This document shows positions 1 through 9,288 of a stretch of DNA of 64,000 bases, one piece after another (positions within the stretch are counted from its first letter, which is position 1; each line of letters starts with the position of its first letter). Location of the stretch: contig JAHJSA010000093.1 of NCBI GenBank assembly GCA_018830645.1, forward strand, positions 1 through 64,000. The letters run 5' to 3'. The notes below the pieces were generated by a model that saw only the letters and a list, made by a program, of their open reading frames with translations, ran no database searches and was not told the origin of the DNA. The position numbers and the translations under genes were made by a program. The stretch is from Actinomycetota bacterium (lineage in GTDB: Bacteria > Actinomycetota > Thermoleophilia > RBG-16-64-13).

Positions 1-1847
1 GGCAGGAGCACGCTGATGGCCTCGAAACAGCCGCACGAGGTCATCGGGTCTTCCATCATCGAGTAGGCGTTGAACCGCTCGACGGCGTTGTGTGAGCTCT
101 GGTACACGAACTCGTTCACACCCACCCACTGACCCTTGGCCGCATCAACGGGCGCACCTTTGACGATGGGCTGGTTGGGGCCGGTGGGGTTGATCTCGAA
201 GGCGGCTTTGCCGTCGAGCCAGTTGTACGCACCGCACAGACCCGGCCGCTCCGGCGTGATCACACACACGTGATCCGGCGCGAAGCTCTGGCAGAGGGTG
301 CAGCTGTAGAACGTCTCGACCGACTCGTCCGTGAGCGAGCCGATACGATCGTCGCGCTCTTTGTAGGCGCCTTGGGCCCGGTCCAACAGGGCAGATACCT
401 CAGGCTCTTGCGTGTAGACGGTCACCTGCACCTTGTCGAAGATGCCGCCGAAGTCGGCGTGGTACCGGGCGTGGATGATCTTGCCCACATGTTCGAACCT
501 GAACCCGGCGGCCACGGCCTTCTTGCTGATGCGCTCCCAGATGATGTCGCGCTGACCGACGTGCAGGAATCCCTCAGCTTCGTTGAGGAAGTGATGGATC
601 TGGCGTTCGAGGATCGGCTCGAAGTCCTTCTGCATCTTGCGACCGGACACCTCGACGAGAAGGGCGAACGGTATGGTCGAACCGGCCTCGATCTCGTCGA
701 CATCGGGACCGATAAGGGTGATCTTGCCGTCTTCCACGTTCTCGGCGATCACGGTGAGCTCGGCGCCGGTGGCCTTCGGCCCGGCCAGCTCCACGTGTAG
801 GTCTTCCTTGCGGATACGCTCACCCTCGAACGCGGGGCCGTACGCAACGGGCACCGGCACTTCCGTGATGACGATCTTGAGACCCCGCACCTCGATGGCC
901 TTCGCCACGATCTCGGTGGCGGGGATGTTGGAGACCACGTGCTCGTAGGTGGTGACACCCGTGGGCAGGATCTGCGGGATGTCGTCCTCGGCAATCGTGG
1001 GGAAGCCGTAGTTGATGGCTCCCGCAGCCGCGGCATACTTCAGGTCGTCGACTTCGCCCAGGGCGACGACGAACGCGAAGACACGATCCTTGTTGTACTT
1101 CAGGATGCTCTTGTAGTCCCCCGGCTTCACGCCACCGAAGGCCATGGCGGCGCGGGTGGCGAAGCCGATGGAGTAGATGTGGCTGAAGATCTCGGGCCCG
1201 AAGGGCACGAGACGAGTATCCCAGCCCATCTCGACTCCACCCTCGGCCAACTGATCGGCGAAGGTGGTGCCGCGCGAGCCGCCGGCGATGAACACGTAGA
1301 GAGACTTCTGCTGCATCTCACGAGCCATGGCGACCGCGGTCTCGACGTCGGGAGCGGCACCGGTGATAGCGGCGAAGCCAGGGGCCGAGCCGTCTACGAA
1401 CTCGACGCCTCGGGCACGCATGATGCTGTCGTCAGCCGCACCGAGCCAGATGCCGTCGACGGGGGCCGGGCCTACGCCCGCATACTTCAGGGCCTCGATG
1501 AGCTCGGCCAACCACAGAGCGGCCATACCTCCGTCGAGCGTCTCGCCGAGGTAGGGCAACCAGAGGTTGTCGGAGGGCACCGGCGGGAGGAGCCGCGCGG
1601 CCTCGTCGAGCACCCAACGCATGTCGTCGAGGGACTCGACCTTGTGGCCGGTGATCGCCTGGATCACGGGCAGTGCGTAGCCGGTGTTCGGGAAGAACTC
1701 CCGCTTCTGACCCGCGTCGTTGGAGGCGATGGCCTCCTCGAAGCGGCTGGTAGCAAGGTCGTAGTAGGCGCGGGCTCCGCGGGCAACGCCACCGGCTATG
1801 ATCTCGCGGATACCTTCGGGTTTCCTTTTTTGCGTCATAGTGGTCAT
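1..1847 (-). CDS. acsB: CO-methylating acetyl-CoA synthase (ACS alpha subunit), C-terminus cut by window edge
   Basis: This enzyme condenses CO, a methyl group from the corrinoid protein and CoA into acetyl-CoA, the last step of the Wood-Ljungdahl pathway. About 615 codons are present, against roughly 730 in the family, because the gene runs off the left edge. The A-cluster is visible: the iron-sulfur ligands lie in CTLCQSFAPDHVC followed by a further Cys in ERPGLCGAYN (nt about 225-302), and the distal nickel site Cys-Gly-Cys is encoded at 27-35. I chose the ATG at 1847, 7 bp after the cooS stop, with GGGGG about 9 nt upstream; an in-frame ATG at 1838 is the alternative. It is the last visible gene of a leftward operon. 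The missing corrinoid large subunit and methyltransferase genes may lie beyond the edge (inference). Confidence 0.97.
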   Translation of the reverse strand, partial: MTTMTQKRKPEGIREIIAGGVARGARAYYDLATSRFEEAIASNDAGQKREFFPNTGYALPVIQAITGHKVESLDDMRWVLDEAARLLPPVPSDNLWLPYLGETLDGGMAALWLAELIEALKYAGVGPAPVDGIWLGAADDSIMRARGVEFVDGSAPGFAAITGAAPDVETAVAMAREMQQKSLYVFIAGGSRGTTFADQLAEGGVEMGWDTRLVPFGPEIFSHIYSIGFATRAAMAFGGVKPGDYKSILKYNKDRVFAFVVALGEVDDLKYAAAAGAINYGFPTIAEDDIPQILPTGVTTYEHVVSNIPATEIVAKAIEVRGLKIVITEVPVPVAYGPAFEGERIRKEDLHVELAGPKATGAELTVIAENVEDGKITLIGPDVDEIEAGSTIPFALLVEVSGRKMQKDFEPILERQIHHFLNEAEGFLHVGQRDIIWERISKKAVAAGFRFEHVGKIIHARYHADFGGIFDKVQVTVYTQEPEVSALLDRAQGAYKERDDRIGSLTDESVETFYSCTLCQSFAPDHVCVITPERPGLCGAYNWLDGKAAFEINPTGPNQPIVKGAPVDAAKGQWVGVNEFVYQSSHNAVERFNAYSMMEDPMTSCGCFEAISVLL

Positions 1848-1854
1848 CTAGTCA

Positions 1855-3810
1855 CTACCCCCGCCGGTCGGCCATGTCGAACAGCACTCGCTCTTGCGCC
1901 TCGTGGATGCCGAGGGCTTCGCGCTTCTTGCGGATGTGGGCCATGGAGGCCTCGAATATCCCCTGCCAATCGGAGATGAACTCGAGCTTGCCGCCGAACT
2001 GCTCCTCCCACCCGGAGGTGTGGATGTCGGTGACAGCACCGGAGGCACGCACCGGGGACTCCACCCCACCGAAGATGACGTAGGCACCGCTGCCCACGCA
2101 GTACGTGGCGATCTCGAGTGCCTTCTCGCAGTAATACTCCGGCGAGATGCCCACGGCCGGCACCTGGTCGATGTCGTCGCCCAGACCACCGGTCTCTACG
2201 ATATCCGTGAGGATGGTGAGTATCCGGGTGTTGTCCACACAGCTGCCCACGTGGAGCACGGGCGGCATGCCGGTGGTCTCGCAGACCTCCGACAGCCCCG
2301 GACCGGCGTTCTCGAACATCTCGGGAGTGAGGAAGCCGTGCTTCCCGGCCGCGTGGGCCGCACATCCGGTCACGAGCACGAGTACGTCGTTCTCGATGAA
2401 GTTCTTGACCAGGTTGATGATGCCCTCGTCCTGGGTGGAGCGGGGGTTGTTGCAGCCGACGATGGCGACGGCGCCCTGGATCTTGCCGTTGATGATGTTG
2501 TCGTTCAGGGGCTGGAAACTCCCACGATACTTCCCGCCCAACATGTACCGGATGTACTCGTGGGAGAAGCCGGCGACGACGGGGCTCTTGATGTTCGGGA
2601 TGTGGACTTTGGCCGCGTCGCGGTTCTCGTAGTTGTCGATCGCCATCCTGACGATGTCCTTGGCAATCTCGAGCGCCCGATCCTCGTGGAACTCCACGCG
2701 AGTGGCTCCCTCGATGTGAGCCTTCTGTGACGTGGTGACCACGTGCGTGTGGAAGTTCTTGGCCACGCCCACGAGTCCCTGGAAGACACACTGGATGTCG
2801 GTGACCATGAGCTCCACCGCGCCCGTGAGGAGCGCCAGCTCCTGGTGCAGCGAGTTGCCTGCCGGCGGTACGCCTCGGCGCATCCAGATCTCGTTCGCCG
2901 TGCAGCAGATGCCGGCCAGAGTGATGCCGGCCGCGCCCTTGCTCTTGGCGTACTCGATGATCTCGCGATCTTGGGAAGCGTCAACGATCATCTCGGAGAG
3001 TACGGGCTCGTGTCCGTGGATGATGATGTTGACGTCCTCGACGTTCAGCACGCCCAGGTTGGCCTCGCTGGTGAGCGGCCTCGGAGTGCCCCAGAGGATA
3101 TCCGAGATGTCGGTGGCGAGCATGGAGCCGCCCCATCCGCTGGCCAGGCACATGCGCACGCACTGGTCCATGATGTGTTGAGCGTCCTGATCGCCACCGG
3201 CGTGGGTGCGGTGCATGGAGTCCACCACTTCGCGGTCGAACCCGCGCGGAGTGACCCCCAGCTTCTCCCACAGCTCCTGGCGCTTCTTGGGAGCGCGCTT
3301 CGCGTAGATCTGGTGCTCGTTCTGCTTGCCCCACTCGTTGAGCGCGGCCGTTGCCACTTCTACGGCAAGCTGATTGTCGTCCTTGCCCTCGACCGGGATG
3401 TCGAAGTAGCCGGCGACTGTACGCAGCTTGATGGGGTCTTTCACCCGGTAGTCCGCCGCCTCGCCCTTGCCCACCATCAGCAGGGTCTCGGCGATGGTGC
3501 GTCCGTGGTCGGCGTGCGCGGAGGCTCCGCCGGCGCAGGAGCGGATGAAGTTCCGCGCCGCGACAGTGGCCAGGTTCGCGCCGCAGACTCCGTGCTTCTG
3601 TTCCTTCTCCTTGCCCACGAAGCGGCAGGGACCCATGAAGCAGATCTTGCAGCAGGCACCTTCGGCTCCTATTGGGCACGCCGACACCTCGTCGACGCGG
3701 GAGAACATCGTGGAGATGCCCTTCTCATCGGCGATCTGGAGCATCTCCAGAGCAGCCGGATCGATCGACTTGGCGTAGTCGTTACCTTTTTTCTTCTTCT
3801 CATCAGACAT
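1855..3810 (-). CDS. cooS: anaerobic carbon-monoxide dehydrogenase, catalytic subunit (CODH/ACS type)
   Basis: The enzyme interconverts CO2 and CO at a nickel-iron-sulfur C-cluster and passes CO to acetyl-CoA synthase. The 651-residue protein shows the N-terminal Cys cluster for the B/D iron-sulfur sites (Cys45, CCKIC at 53-57, Cys62, Cys76) and the C-cluster segments GICCTANE, VGCNNPR, TGCAAHAAGKHG and GSCVDN, plus a Cys in YCEKALEIATYCVGSG. The length and gene order match the acsA-type CODH of acetogens. The ATG at 3810 has AAAGGAG 12 nt upstream; the 34 codons before it are not family-like. It lies between acsD (22 bp upstream) and acsB (7 bp downstream). CooC, encoded in the same operon, would serve its nickel loading. 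Confidence 0.97.
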   Translation of the reverse strand: MSDEKKKKGNDYAKSIDPAALEMLQIADEKGISTMFSRVDEVSACPIGAEGACCKICFMGPCRFVGKEKEQKHGVCGANLATVAARNFIRSCAGGASAHADHGRTIAETLLMVGKGEAADYRVKDPIKLRTVAGYFDIPVEGKDDNQLAVEVATAALNEWGKQNEHQIYAKRAPKKRQELWEKLGVTPRGFDREVVDSMHRTHAGGDQDAQHIMDQCVRMCLASGWGGSMLATDISDILWGTPRPLTSEANLGVLNVEDVNIIIHGHEPVLSEMIVDASQDREIIEYAKSKGAAGITLAGICCTANEIWMRRGVPPAGNSLHQELALLTGAVELMVTDIQCVFQGLVGVAKNFHTHVVTTSQKAHIEGATRVEFHEDRALEIAKDIVRMAIDNYENRDAAKVHIPNIKSPVVAGFSHEYIRYMLGGKYRGSFQPLNDNIINGKIQGAVAIVGCNNPRSTQDEGIINLVKNFIENDVLVLVTGCAAHAAGKHGFLTPEMFENAGPGLSEVCETTGMPPVLHVGSCVDNTRILTILTDIVETGGLGDDIDQVPAVGISPEYYCEKALEIATYCVGSGAYVIFGGVESPVRASGAVTDIHTSGWEEQFGGKLEFISDWQGIFEASMAHIRKKREALGIHEAQERVLFDMADRRG

Positions 3811-3832
3811 GATCGTCGGGGACTCCTTTCTA

Positions 3833-4774
3833 CTATTCGCCCTTGAGGCTGGAAATGGTCTTCCGGACCAGGGCGGCTGACTCCGGGTGGCGTAGGACGA
3901 CGATGTTCGCACCGGCCACCAAGAGAGCGACGGCGGTGAGCGATTCCCACATCAGACCGCGGGTGACCAGGTCGCCCGTTCCGGGGAGCTCGTCCTCGCT
4001 CACCTTGGTCTCTTTCGCCTTCCATGCTTCCTGGCCCACCGTGGCGATGATAGGCATCTGCATCTTCGCGTCGTTCTGCGAGAGCGCCGCCAAACGATCG
4101 CGTTCGAACACTGTGTACGCGTACTCCAGACCGTATCCGAGAGCGCCTGTGGTGGGGTCCATGAGGATCGAGCCCTCGTCCAGCCCGAGTTGCGAAAGAA
4201 GAACGTTCAGCTGCTTTGCGAGGTTCACGTCCATCGGGCTGAAGGCCACGACGCTGTGTTGATAGCCCATCGCGGCCGCACCCACGGAGCGGTAGGTGTC
4301 TTCCTCGGCGTTGCCGATGACCACCTTGCTGCCGCCCAGTGCCTCGGCGACCACCTTGAGCACTTCGGGGTCGCGTTCCACGTCGCCGCACCCGACCACG
4401 ATCACGGGCACGTCGACAGCGGCGACCACAGCTTTAGCCGTCGCGGCGGCGTCGGCCGCTGAGCGGTTGGCGCCGTTGGGATCGGTGCCGCGCAGGCGTA
4501 GATAGATCATGTCCGCGCCGAATTCGTCCACGACCTTCTTCGCCCAAGTCACCGCATCGCTGAACGCGCCGCCGTACACGTCGTTCAGCGTCACCGACCA
4601 GTCATCGGGGGCGATGTCCCACACCTCGAAAGCGATTCTCGGGTCGTTGGGCATCGCTCCTTCGAACGTGTGGAAGGGGAACGCCGACTCCCCACCGACG
4701 GCCACGCCGCCCACATCGATCTGACGGATCGCTCCCTTGTATGTTTCGACAGGAGCCTGAAAAGTCAACTCCAT
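3833..4774 (-). CDS. acsD: corrinoid iron-sulfur protein small subunit (ACS/CODH delta subunit)
   Basis: The protein forms the CFeSP heterodimer with AcsC and helps carry the methyl group on cobalamin from methyl-THF to acetyl-CoA synthase. The 313-residue length matches the family (about 310). The start MELTFQAPVETYKG and the internal segment with LRLRGTDPNGANRS followed by VPVIVVGCGDVERD are typical of the TIM-barrel delta subunit. The ATG at 4774 follows AAAGGAGTG with unusually short spacing. The 3' end is 22 bp before cooS. The large subunit acsC is not in this window, so the partner must be encoded beyond the left edge or elsewhere. Confidence 0.93.
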   Translation of the reverse strand: MELTFQAPVETYKGAIRQIDVGGVAVGGESAFPFHTFEGAMPNDPRIAFEVWDIAPDDWSVTLNDVYGGAFSDAVTWAKKVVDEFGADMIYLRLRGTDPNGANRSAADAAATAKAVVAAVDVPVIVVGCGDVERDPEVLKVVAEALGGSKVVIGNAEEDTYRSVGAAAMGYQHSVVAFSPMDVNLAKQLNVLLSQLGLDEGSILMDPTTGALGYGLEYAYTVFERDRLAALSQNDAKMQMPIIATVGQEAWKAKETKVSEDELPGTGDLVTRGLMWESLTAVALLVAGANIVVLRHPESAALVRKTISSLKGE

Positions 4775-4817
4775 CACTCCTTTCTTCGAGCGGTCCCGCT
4801 GCCTTCGCCGCGGGAGA

Positions 4818-5783
4818 TCAGGCGCCGGCCAGTAGTCTGGCGGCGCGCAGGGTGTTCTTGGCAAGCATCATGTTGGTGACCGATCCTACTCCTCCCGGCA
4901 CGGGAGTGATGGCCTTCGCCTTCGCGGCCACCTCGTCGTAGTTCACGTCGCCCACTGTCTTGGTCTCGGCCTCGGCCAGGTCGGTACTGCAGTTCTTACA
5001 GGGGTCCTTCTTCGAACGGTTGTAGGTGCTGCACTCGGGGCACACGATGACCCTGTTGATGCCCACGTCGATCACCACCGCGCCCTCCTTCACCTGTGCC
5101 GCATTGATCAGGTTGGGGAAGCCGGCGGCCACGATGACGTAGTCAGCGGTCGTCGTGTGCTTCTCGAGGTTGCCTTTCATCGAGGTGAACACGTGACTCG
5201 TGGTGACGGTCGCGTTGCGGTTCAGCGCGAGGAAGCTGACCGGCTTCCCTACGATGTTCGAGTGGCCGACCACGCAGATCTCAGCACCCTCGAAACCGTC
5301 CTTGACGTCGATGCCCTCAGCCTTCAGATAACGCTCCATCAGTTCGATGCAGGCCGAGGGGGTGGCCGGCGGGAACGTGGGCTCGCCCAGAGCGAGTTTC
5401 CCCATGTTGTACGGGTGGAAGCAGTCGATGTCCTTGTCGACGCTGATCGAGTTGATCACCGCGGAGTCGGAGATGTGCGCCGGGAATGGGCGCAGAGGAA
5501 GAATGCCCGAGACTTTGGGATCGGCGTTCAGCGACTCCACGATCTTGATGACATCCGCTTCGGTGAGATCGGAAGAGTGAGTCTCCTCCCGGTACCCGAA
5601 GCCCATCTCGGCGCAGAACTTCTCCACGGCGCCCCGGTACATCTTGGCGCCGAAGTCGTCGCCCACGAGTAGCGTGGCGATGCCGGGCTCGATGCCCTGC
5701 GCCTTCAGCTCAGCGAGCTCACGACCCAGTTCTTCTCTGATCTCGGCCGCTATGGCCTTACCATCGATGATCTTCGCTGCCAT
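4818..5783 (-). CDS. folD: methylene-THF dehydrogenase (FolD family) with zinc-ribbon insert and altered cyclohydrolase residues
   Basis: FolD enzymes oxidise or reduce 5,10-methylene/methenyl-THF and usually also hydrolyse methenyl-THF. The 321-residue protein has the dinucleotide-binding signature GHSNIVGKPVSFLALNRN and the C-terminal PVPGGVGSVT. By eye, the conserved Tyr is kept (Tyr49), but the catalytic Lys four residues later is Val53 and the conserved Gln of the GIL-V-Q-LPLP motif is Leu97; the Asp of the DVDGF motif is kept (Asp120). A four-Cys insert, CPEC (248-251) and CKNC (262-265), looks like a zinc ribbon and is absent from ordinary FolD. The separate cyclohydrolase gene fchA is the neighbour, so this FolD may act only as a dehydrogenase (inference). 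The start is the ATG at 5783. Confidence 0.92.
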   Translation of the reverse strand: MAAKIIDGKAIAAEIREELGRELAELKAQGIEPGIATLLVGDDFGAKMYRGAVEKFCAEMGFGYREETHSSDLTEADVIKIVESLNADPKVSGILPLRPFPAHISDSAVINSISVDKDIDCFHPYNMGKLALGEPTFPPATPSACIELMERYLKAEGIDVKDGFEGAEICVVGHSNIVGKPVSFLALNRNATVTTSHVFTSMKGNLEKHTTTADYVIVAAGFPNLINAAQVKEGAVVIDVGINRVIVCPECSTYNRSKKDPCKNCSTDLAEAETKTVGDVNYDEVAAKAKAITPVPGGVGSVTNMMLAKNTLRAARLLAGA

Positions 5784-5830
5784 CCCGTCTCCTTCTCCGT
5801 TGGTCGTGGCCGGATGCCGCTCGAGCGCGA

Positions 5831-6466
5831 CTATCCGAGTTTTTCGTATGTCAGGTCCATCACGGTGGTTCGAAGAGCTGCGGTCTCGGCGAGGATCTCC
5901 TGCACCCGGTTCCAGCTGCTCGTGTTGAAATCTTGGTCTTGGATCCAGCCGATGTTGATCTTCACGTTCAGTGCGCCGCTCTGCGCGGCCGTATCGGCGA
6001 GAAGTACCGCCACACCCGCGTCGCTGACCGCGTTCACGTTACCGATCTCGGCTGCGGTCAGGCTGAGCTGCGCAACAGCCAACGCCTGCTCGGATATCGC
6101 GAGCGGCACCTTGGCGGCCTCGATGAGGGCCGCCTGCATCAGGCGGTCGCGGACTTCTGTCTGCTCCTCTGTCTCTCGGGGGAGCTTCATCGCTTCCGAG
6201 ACCGCGCCGTAGACCTCGGTGTCCTTCTGCACCAACTCCTGCAACTCGGCCCTGATCGTCTCCGAGCGCGCCAGAAGGGCCTCGATGTCGCCCTGCACGT
6301 CGGCGTACTTCGCCTTGCCCACCGTCAGGCTGGCGACCATGCTCACCAAGCCCGCTCCAAGAGCACCTGCGAGTGCCGCCACACTGCCGCCGCCCGGTTC
6401 CGGGCTCGCCGTGGCCAACTTGTCGAGGAACGCCTCGATACTCCCGCCGATGTAGCCGTCTCCCAT
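5831..6466 (-). CDS. fchA: methenyl-THF cyclohydrolase / formiminotransferase-cyclodeaminase-type protein
   Basis: The 211-residue protein belongs to the FTCD-C (cyclodeaminase/cyclohydrolase) family, all-alpha dimers that convert between methenyl-THF and formyl-THF. The N-terminus has the family hallmark ASPEPGGGSVAALAGALGA at about residues 19-37, followed by a long helical body. The ATG at 6466 has GGGGAG about 8 nt upstream; the frame is open further upstream but reads into cooC sequence. Position between cooC and folD in a Wood-Ljungdahl operon fits FchA of Acetobacterium and clostridia, where FchA supplies cyclohydrolase activity beside FolD. This matters here because FolD seems to lack key cyclohydrolase residues. 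Confidence 0.92.
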   Translation of the reverse strand: MGDGYIGGSIEAFLDKLATASPEPGGGSVAALAGALGAGLVSMVASLTVGKAKYADVQGDIEALLARSETIRAELQELVQKDTEVYGAVSEAMKLPRETEEQTEVRDRLMQAALIEAAKVPLAISEQALAVAQLSLTAAEIGNVNAVSDAGVAVLLADTAAQSGALNVKINIGWIQDQDFNTSSWNRVQEILAETAALRTTVMDLTYEKLG

Positions 6467-6531
6467 CTGCCGTACTCCCCTCTCTCTCGTAGGCAAGAAG
6501 CCGCACGAGAGGACCGTCGTAGGACGACCCT

Positions 6532-7290
6532 CTAGATCTCCAGGTACCGTTCGATGAGACCGCGCACCGCTCCCAGGCTGATCGCGTCCTCGGGAAGAGC
6601 GAACACGTCTTTGCCCGAGAGGTCGTTCGAGAAGAGCGCGTCGTCCTGCGGCACGACGCCTCCGAGCGGCACTGTGGTGTGCTCCATCAGCCCGTCCACG
6701 GCCACGCCCTGGGGCACCCGGCTCACCACGACGTAGCGCTCCGCCACGACGAGTCCCATCTCGTCCACGAGCTCCGATATGCGCTCCACGGTCCGCATGC
6801 CGCGCACCGACGGGTCGGTCACTATGAACATGACATCGACGTCGCGGGTGGTGTGGCGGCTTAGGTGTTCGAGGCCTCCCTCGTTGTCCATCACGACCCA
6901 GGCATACTCGCTCGCCAAGGTCTTGATGTATTCGCGCAGCAGGTTGTTGGCGTAGCAGTAGCACCCAGGGCCTTCCGGCCGGCCCATGACCAGCAGGTCG
7001 TAGCCGGCAGCCTCCTCGATCGCCTCGTGCATCTTGTATTCGATCCAGCTCTGCTTGTCCCAGCCCGTTGGGATCTCGCGCACGCCCATGAAAGCCGCCT
7101 CACGCAACCCGCCCACGGTCACCGCCGCCCGCGTTCCAAGGAGCTCTCCCAGGTTCGCGTTCGGATCGGCGTCTACCGCCAAGATCGGGGCCTGACCCAT
7201 CCCCACGAGTTCGCGGATCAGAAGCGCGGCCAACGTGCTCTTGCCCGTGCCGCCCTTGCCGGCGACGGCCACTGTCTTCGTCGTCGCCAT
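6532..7290 (-). CDS. cooC: CO dehydrogenase nickel-insertion ATPase CooC/AcsF
   Basis: CooC is a MinD-type dimeric ATPase that binds Ni(II) and helps load the CODH C-cluster. The 252-residue protein starts with the deviant Walker A GKGGTGKST (about residues 11-19), has DADPNANLG (Walker A' region) and carries the metal-binding CXC motif in GPGCYCYANN (about residues 108-117), which joins the two protomers through the metal in CooC1. The ATG at 7290 directly abuts the stop of the upstream acsV-like gene (TAGATG), so the two are translationally coupled. Location in the acs operon supports service to CooS and possibly AcsB. Confidence 0.95.
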   Translation of the reverse strand: MATTKTVAVAGKGGTGKSTLAALLIRELVGMGQAPILAVDADPNANLGELLGTRAAVTVGGLREAAFMGVREIPTGWDKQSWIEYKMHEAIEEAAGYDLLVMGRPEGPGCYCYANNLLREYIKTLASEYAWVVMDNEGGLEHLSRHTTRDVDVMFIVTDPSVRGMRTVERISELVDEMGLVVAERYVVVSRVPQGVAVDGLMEHTTVPLGGVVPQDDALFSNDLSGKDVFALPEDAISLGAVRGLIERYLEI

Positions 7291-9249
7291 CTATCGGGCC
7301 TCGCCGACGCGCTCGGTAAGGATCTCTTCCATCCTGGGGAAGTACTTCATGTCCGTGTGGGGCAGGAACATCGCGGCTACGTAGCGGTCCATGAACATCG
7401 GGTTGTCCGACATGTCCACGTTCGTCATCGTGCGGGCGACCTGCTCGGCAGCCTTCAACATATCCTTGGAGAACGAGACCAACCTGGCTCCGAGGAGCGA
7501 TCCGTTGCCTACGAAGGTGAAGATGTCCAGGTCGACTTCGGGGAAGATGCCGATAGCCTGCGCCTGCTCGATGCGAAGGTACTTGCCAAAGCCGCCGGCT
7601 ACGTAGATCTGCTCGAGGTCCTTCCAGTCGAGTGCGACGCTCTCGAGAAGGGTCATGATGCCCGCGAAGATGGCGGCCTTTGCGCGCACCAGATTGTCGA
7701 TGTCGGACTCGGTGATGACGATGTCGTCGCCCGTGCCCGAGTAGCGGGCCTCCACCAGGACGTACTCGTTGGACCCGTCGATGGTCCTCACCCGGTCGGA
7801 TGGGAGCGAGACATCGAACCTGCCGTTCTGGGAGAGGACGCCGACCTTGAGTAACTCGGCGACCGCGTCGATGATGCCCGAGCCACAGATGCCTATGGGC
7901 ATAACGTCGCTTATGGTGAGCAGAGTGGGCTCGTACGTGACCGGGTCGATGCGCACGGTCTCGACGGCGCCGTCGGTGGCCCGCATGCCGTGCTTGATGC
8001 CGCCGCCCTCGAACGCGGGCCCGGCGGAACACGACGTGGCGATGAGCCACTCGCGGTTGCCGATGACCACTTCGCCGTTGGTGCCGATGTCGATATACAA
8101 CGTGATCTGTTCGGTGTCGAAGATGCCCGAGCCAAGGATGCCGGACACGATGTCGCCGCCCACGTAGCTCGCCACGCTCGGGAAGGTGTGCAGATGCACG
8201 TGCCGGCCGACCTTGATGCCGTCACCCAGGTTCACCGCACGCACCGGGGGGATGAAGTCCGCCGGAGGCACGTAGGGCGCCATCCTCAGATACTTGGGGT
8301 CGATGCCCAGCATCAGGCAGGTCATCGTGGTGTTGCCCGCGGCCACCATGTGGCTTATGCGTTCGCGCTGGATGCCGCTCTCGACCACGAGCTCGTCGAC
8401 GATCTCGTTGATCGTGTCGACGATCGCCTGCTGGAGCGTCTCGCGGCCGTTGGGCTTCTGCGAGAAGACGATGCGGCTGATCACGTCGTCCCCGTAGCTG
8501 ATCTGCTTGTTGTACCGGGAGGCCTGCGCCACGGTGACGCCTTCGCTGAGGTCGAGCAATTGGCCCCACACGGTCGTGGTGCCGATATCCATCACCACGG
8601 AGTAGTCCTCGCCGCAGTGGGATCCGGATTCGAGCTCGATGACCTTGGACCCGTACGACGTATCGACCACGGTCGCCGTGACCAGCCAATCCTGCTCGCG
8701 CAGGACGTGGGGCATGTTGCGGATCCAGATGGAGTCGATCGAGACGTTGCTCAGGCCGAACTCGTCTTTGAGAGCCTTCTTGAACCGGGCGAGGTCGTTC
8801 AGGTTGTCGCTCTCGCTCGGCGGGATCATCTGAACGCACAGTTTCTTCACCACCGGGTCCAACGACCAGCCCGCCACCAGCGACTCGAGCTGGGCAGGAG
8901 TGAGGAGGCGTCCCTTCCGGTCGCCGCGCATCTCACGCTCGAGGACGGCGGCGTTCCCCATCCTCGACGTCTCCGGCACGAACACCTCAAGATCGGACAC
9001 GATGTGCGACTGACAGGCCAGACGGTAGCCTTCGGACCATTCGTCGTCGGACAGCTTCGCCGAGCGCTCGCACTCGACCTCACCAGAGACGATCTTCACG
9101 CGGCACTTGCCGCAGGAGCCCGAGCCTCCGCACGACGCATTTATGTGCAGATCGGCCAGCATGGCCGCGCGGAGGATGGTCTCTCCGCGCGGCACATCGG
9201 CCGCGACCACGCCACCAGGTTTGAAGGTAAGCGTGTGCCGTTCTGTCAT
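7291..9249 (-). CDS. acsV: corrinoid activation/regeneration protein (ferredoxin-ASKHA, AcsV/RACo type)
   Basis: This family reductively reactivates the Co(II) form of the corrinoid iron-sulfur protein to Co(I), using ATP. The 652-residue protein has an N-terminal [2Fe-2S] ferredoxin domain (residues 1-95) with ligands CGGSGSCGKC and a distal Cys in YRLACQSH. A linker follows, then a large ASKHA-type ATPase region (about 210-640) with DIGTTTVWGQLLDL, YIDIGTNGEVVIGN and CGSGIIDAVAELLK. The ATG at 9249 lies 39 bp after the fhs stop and I see no good ribosome-binding site, so it may be translated by coupling. The gene name is assigned from architecture and operon position. Confidence 0.92.
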   Translation of the reverse strand: MTERHTLTFKPGGVVAADVPRGETILRAAMLADLHINASCGGSGSCGKCRVKIVSGEVECERSAKLSDDEWSEGYRLACQSHIVSDLEVFVPETSRMGNAAVLEREMRGDRKGRLLTPAQLESLVAGWSLDPVVKKLCVQMIPPSESDNLNDLARFKKALKDEFGLSNVSIDSIWIRNMPHVLREQDWLVTATVVDTSYGSKVIELESGSHCGEDYSVVMDIGTTTVWGQLLDLSEGVTVAQASRYNKQISYGDDVISRIVFSQKPNGRETLQQAIVDTINEIVDELVVESGIQRERISHMVAAGNTTMTCLMLGIDPKYLRMAPYVPPADFIPPVRAVNLGDGIKVGRHVHLHTFPSVASYVGGDIVSGILGSGIFDTEQITLYIDIGTNGEVVIGNREWLIATSCSAGPAFEGGGIKHGMRATDGAVETVRIDPVTYEPTLLTISDVMPIGICGSGIIDAVAELLKVGVLSQNGRFDVSLPSDRVRTIDGSNEYVLVEARYSGTGDDIVITESDIDNLVRAKAAIFAGIMTLLESVALDWKDLEQIYVAGGFGKYLRIEQAQAIGIFPEVDLDIFTFVGNGSLLGARLVSFSKDMLKAAEQVARTMTNVDMSDNPMFMDRYVAAMFLPHTDMKYFPRMEEILTERVGEAR

Positions 9250-9288
9250 GCGTCGGCCGTGAGGTTCGCGTGAGGAATGGGGCGACTC

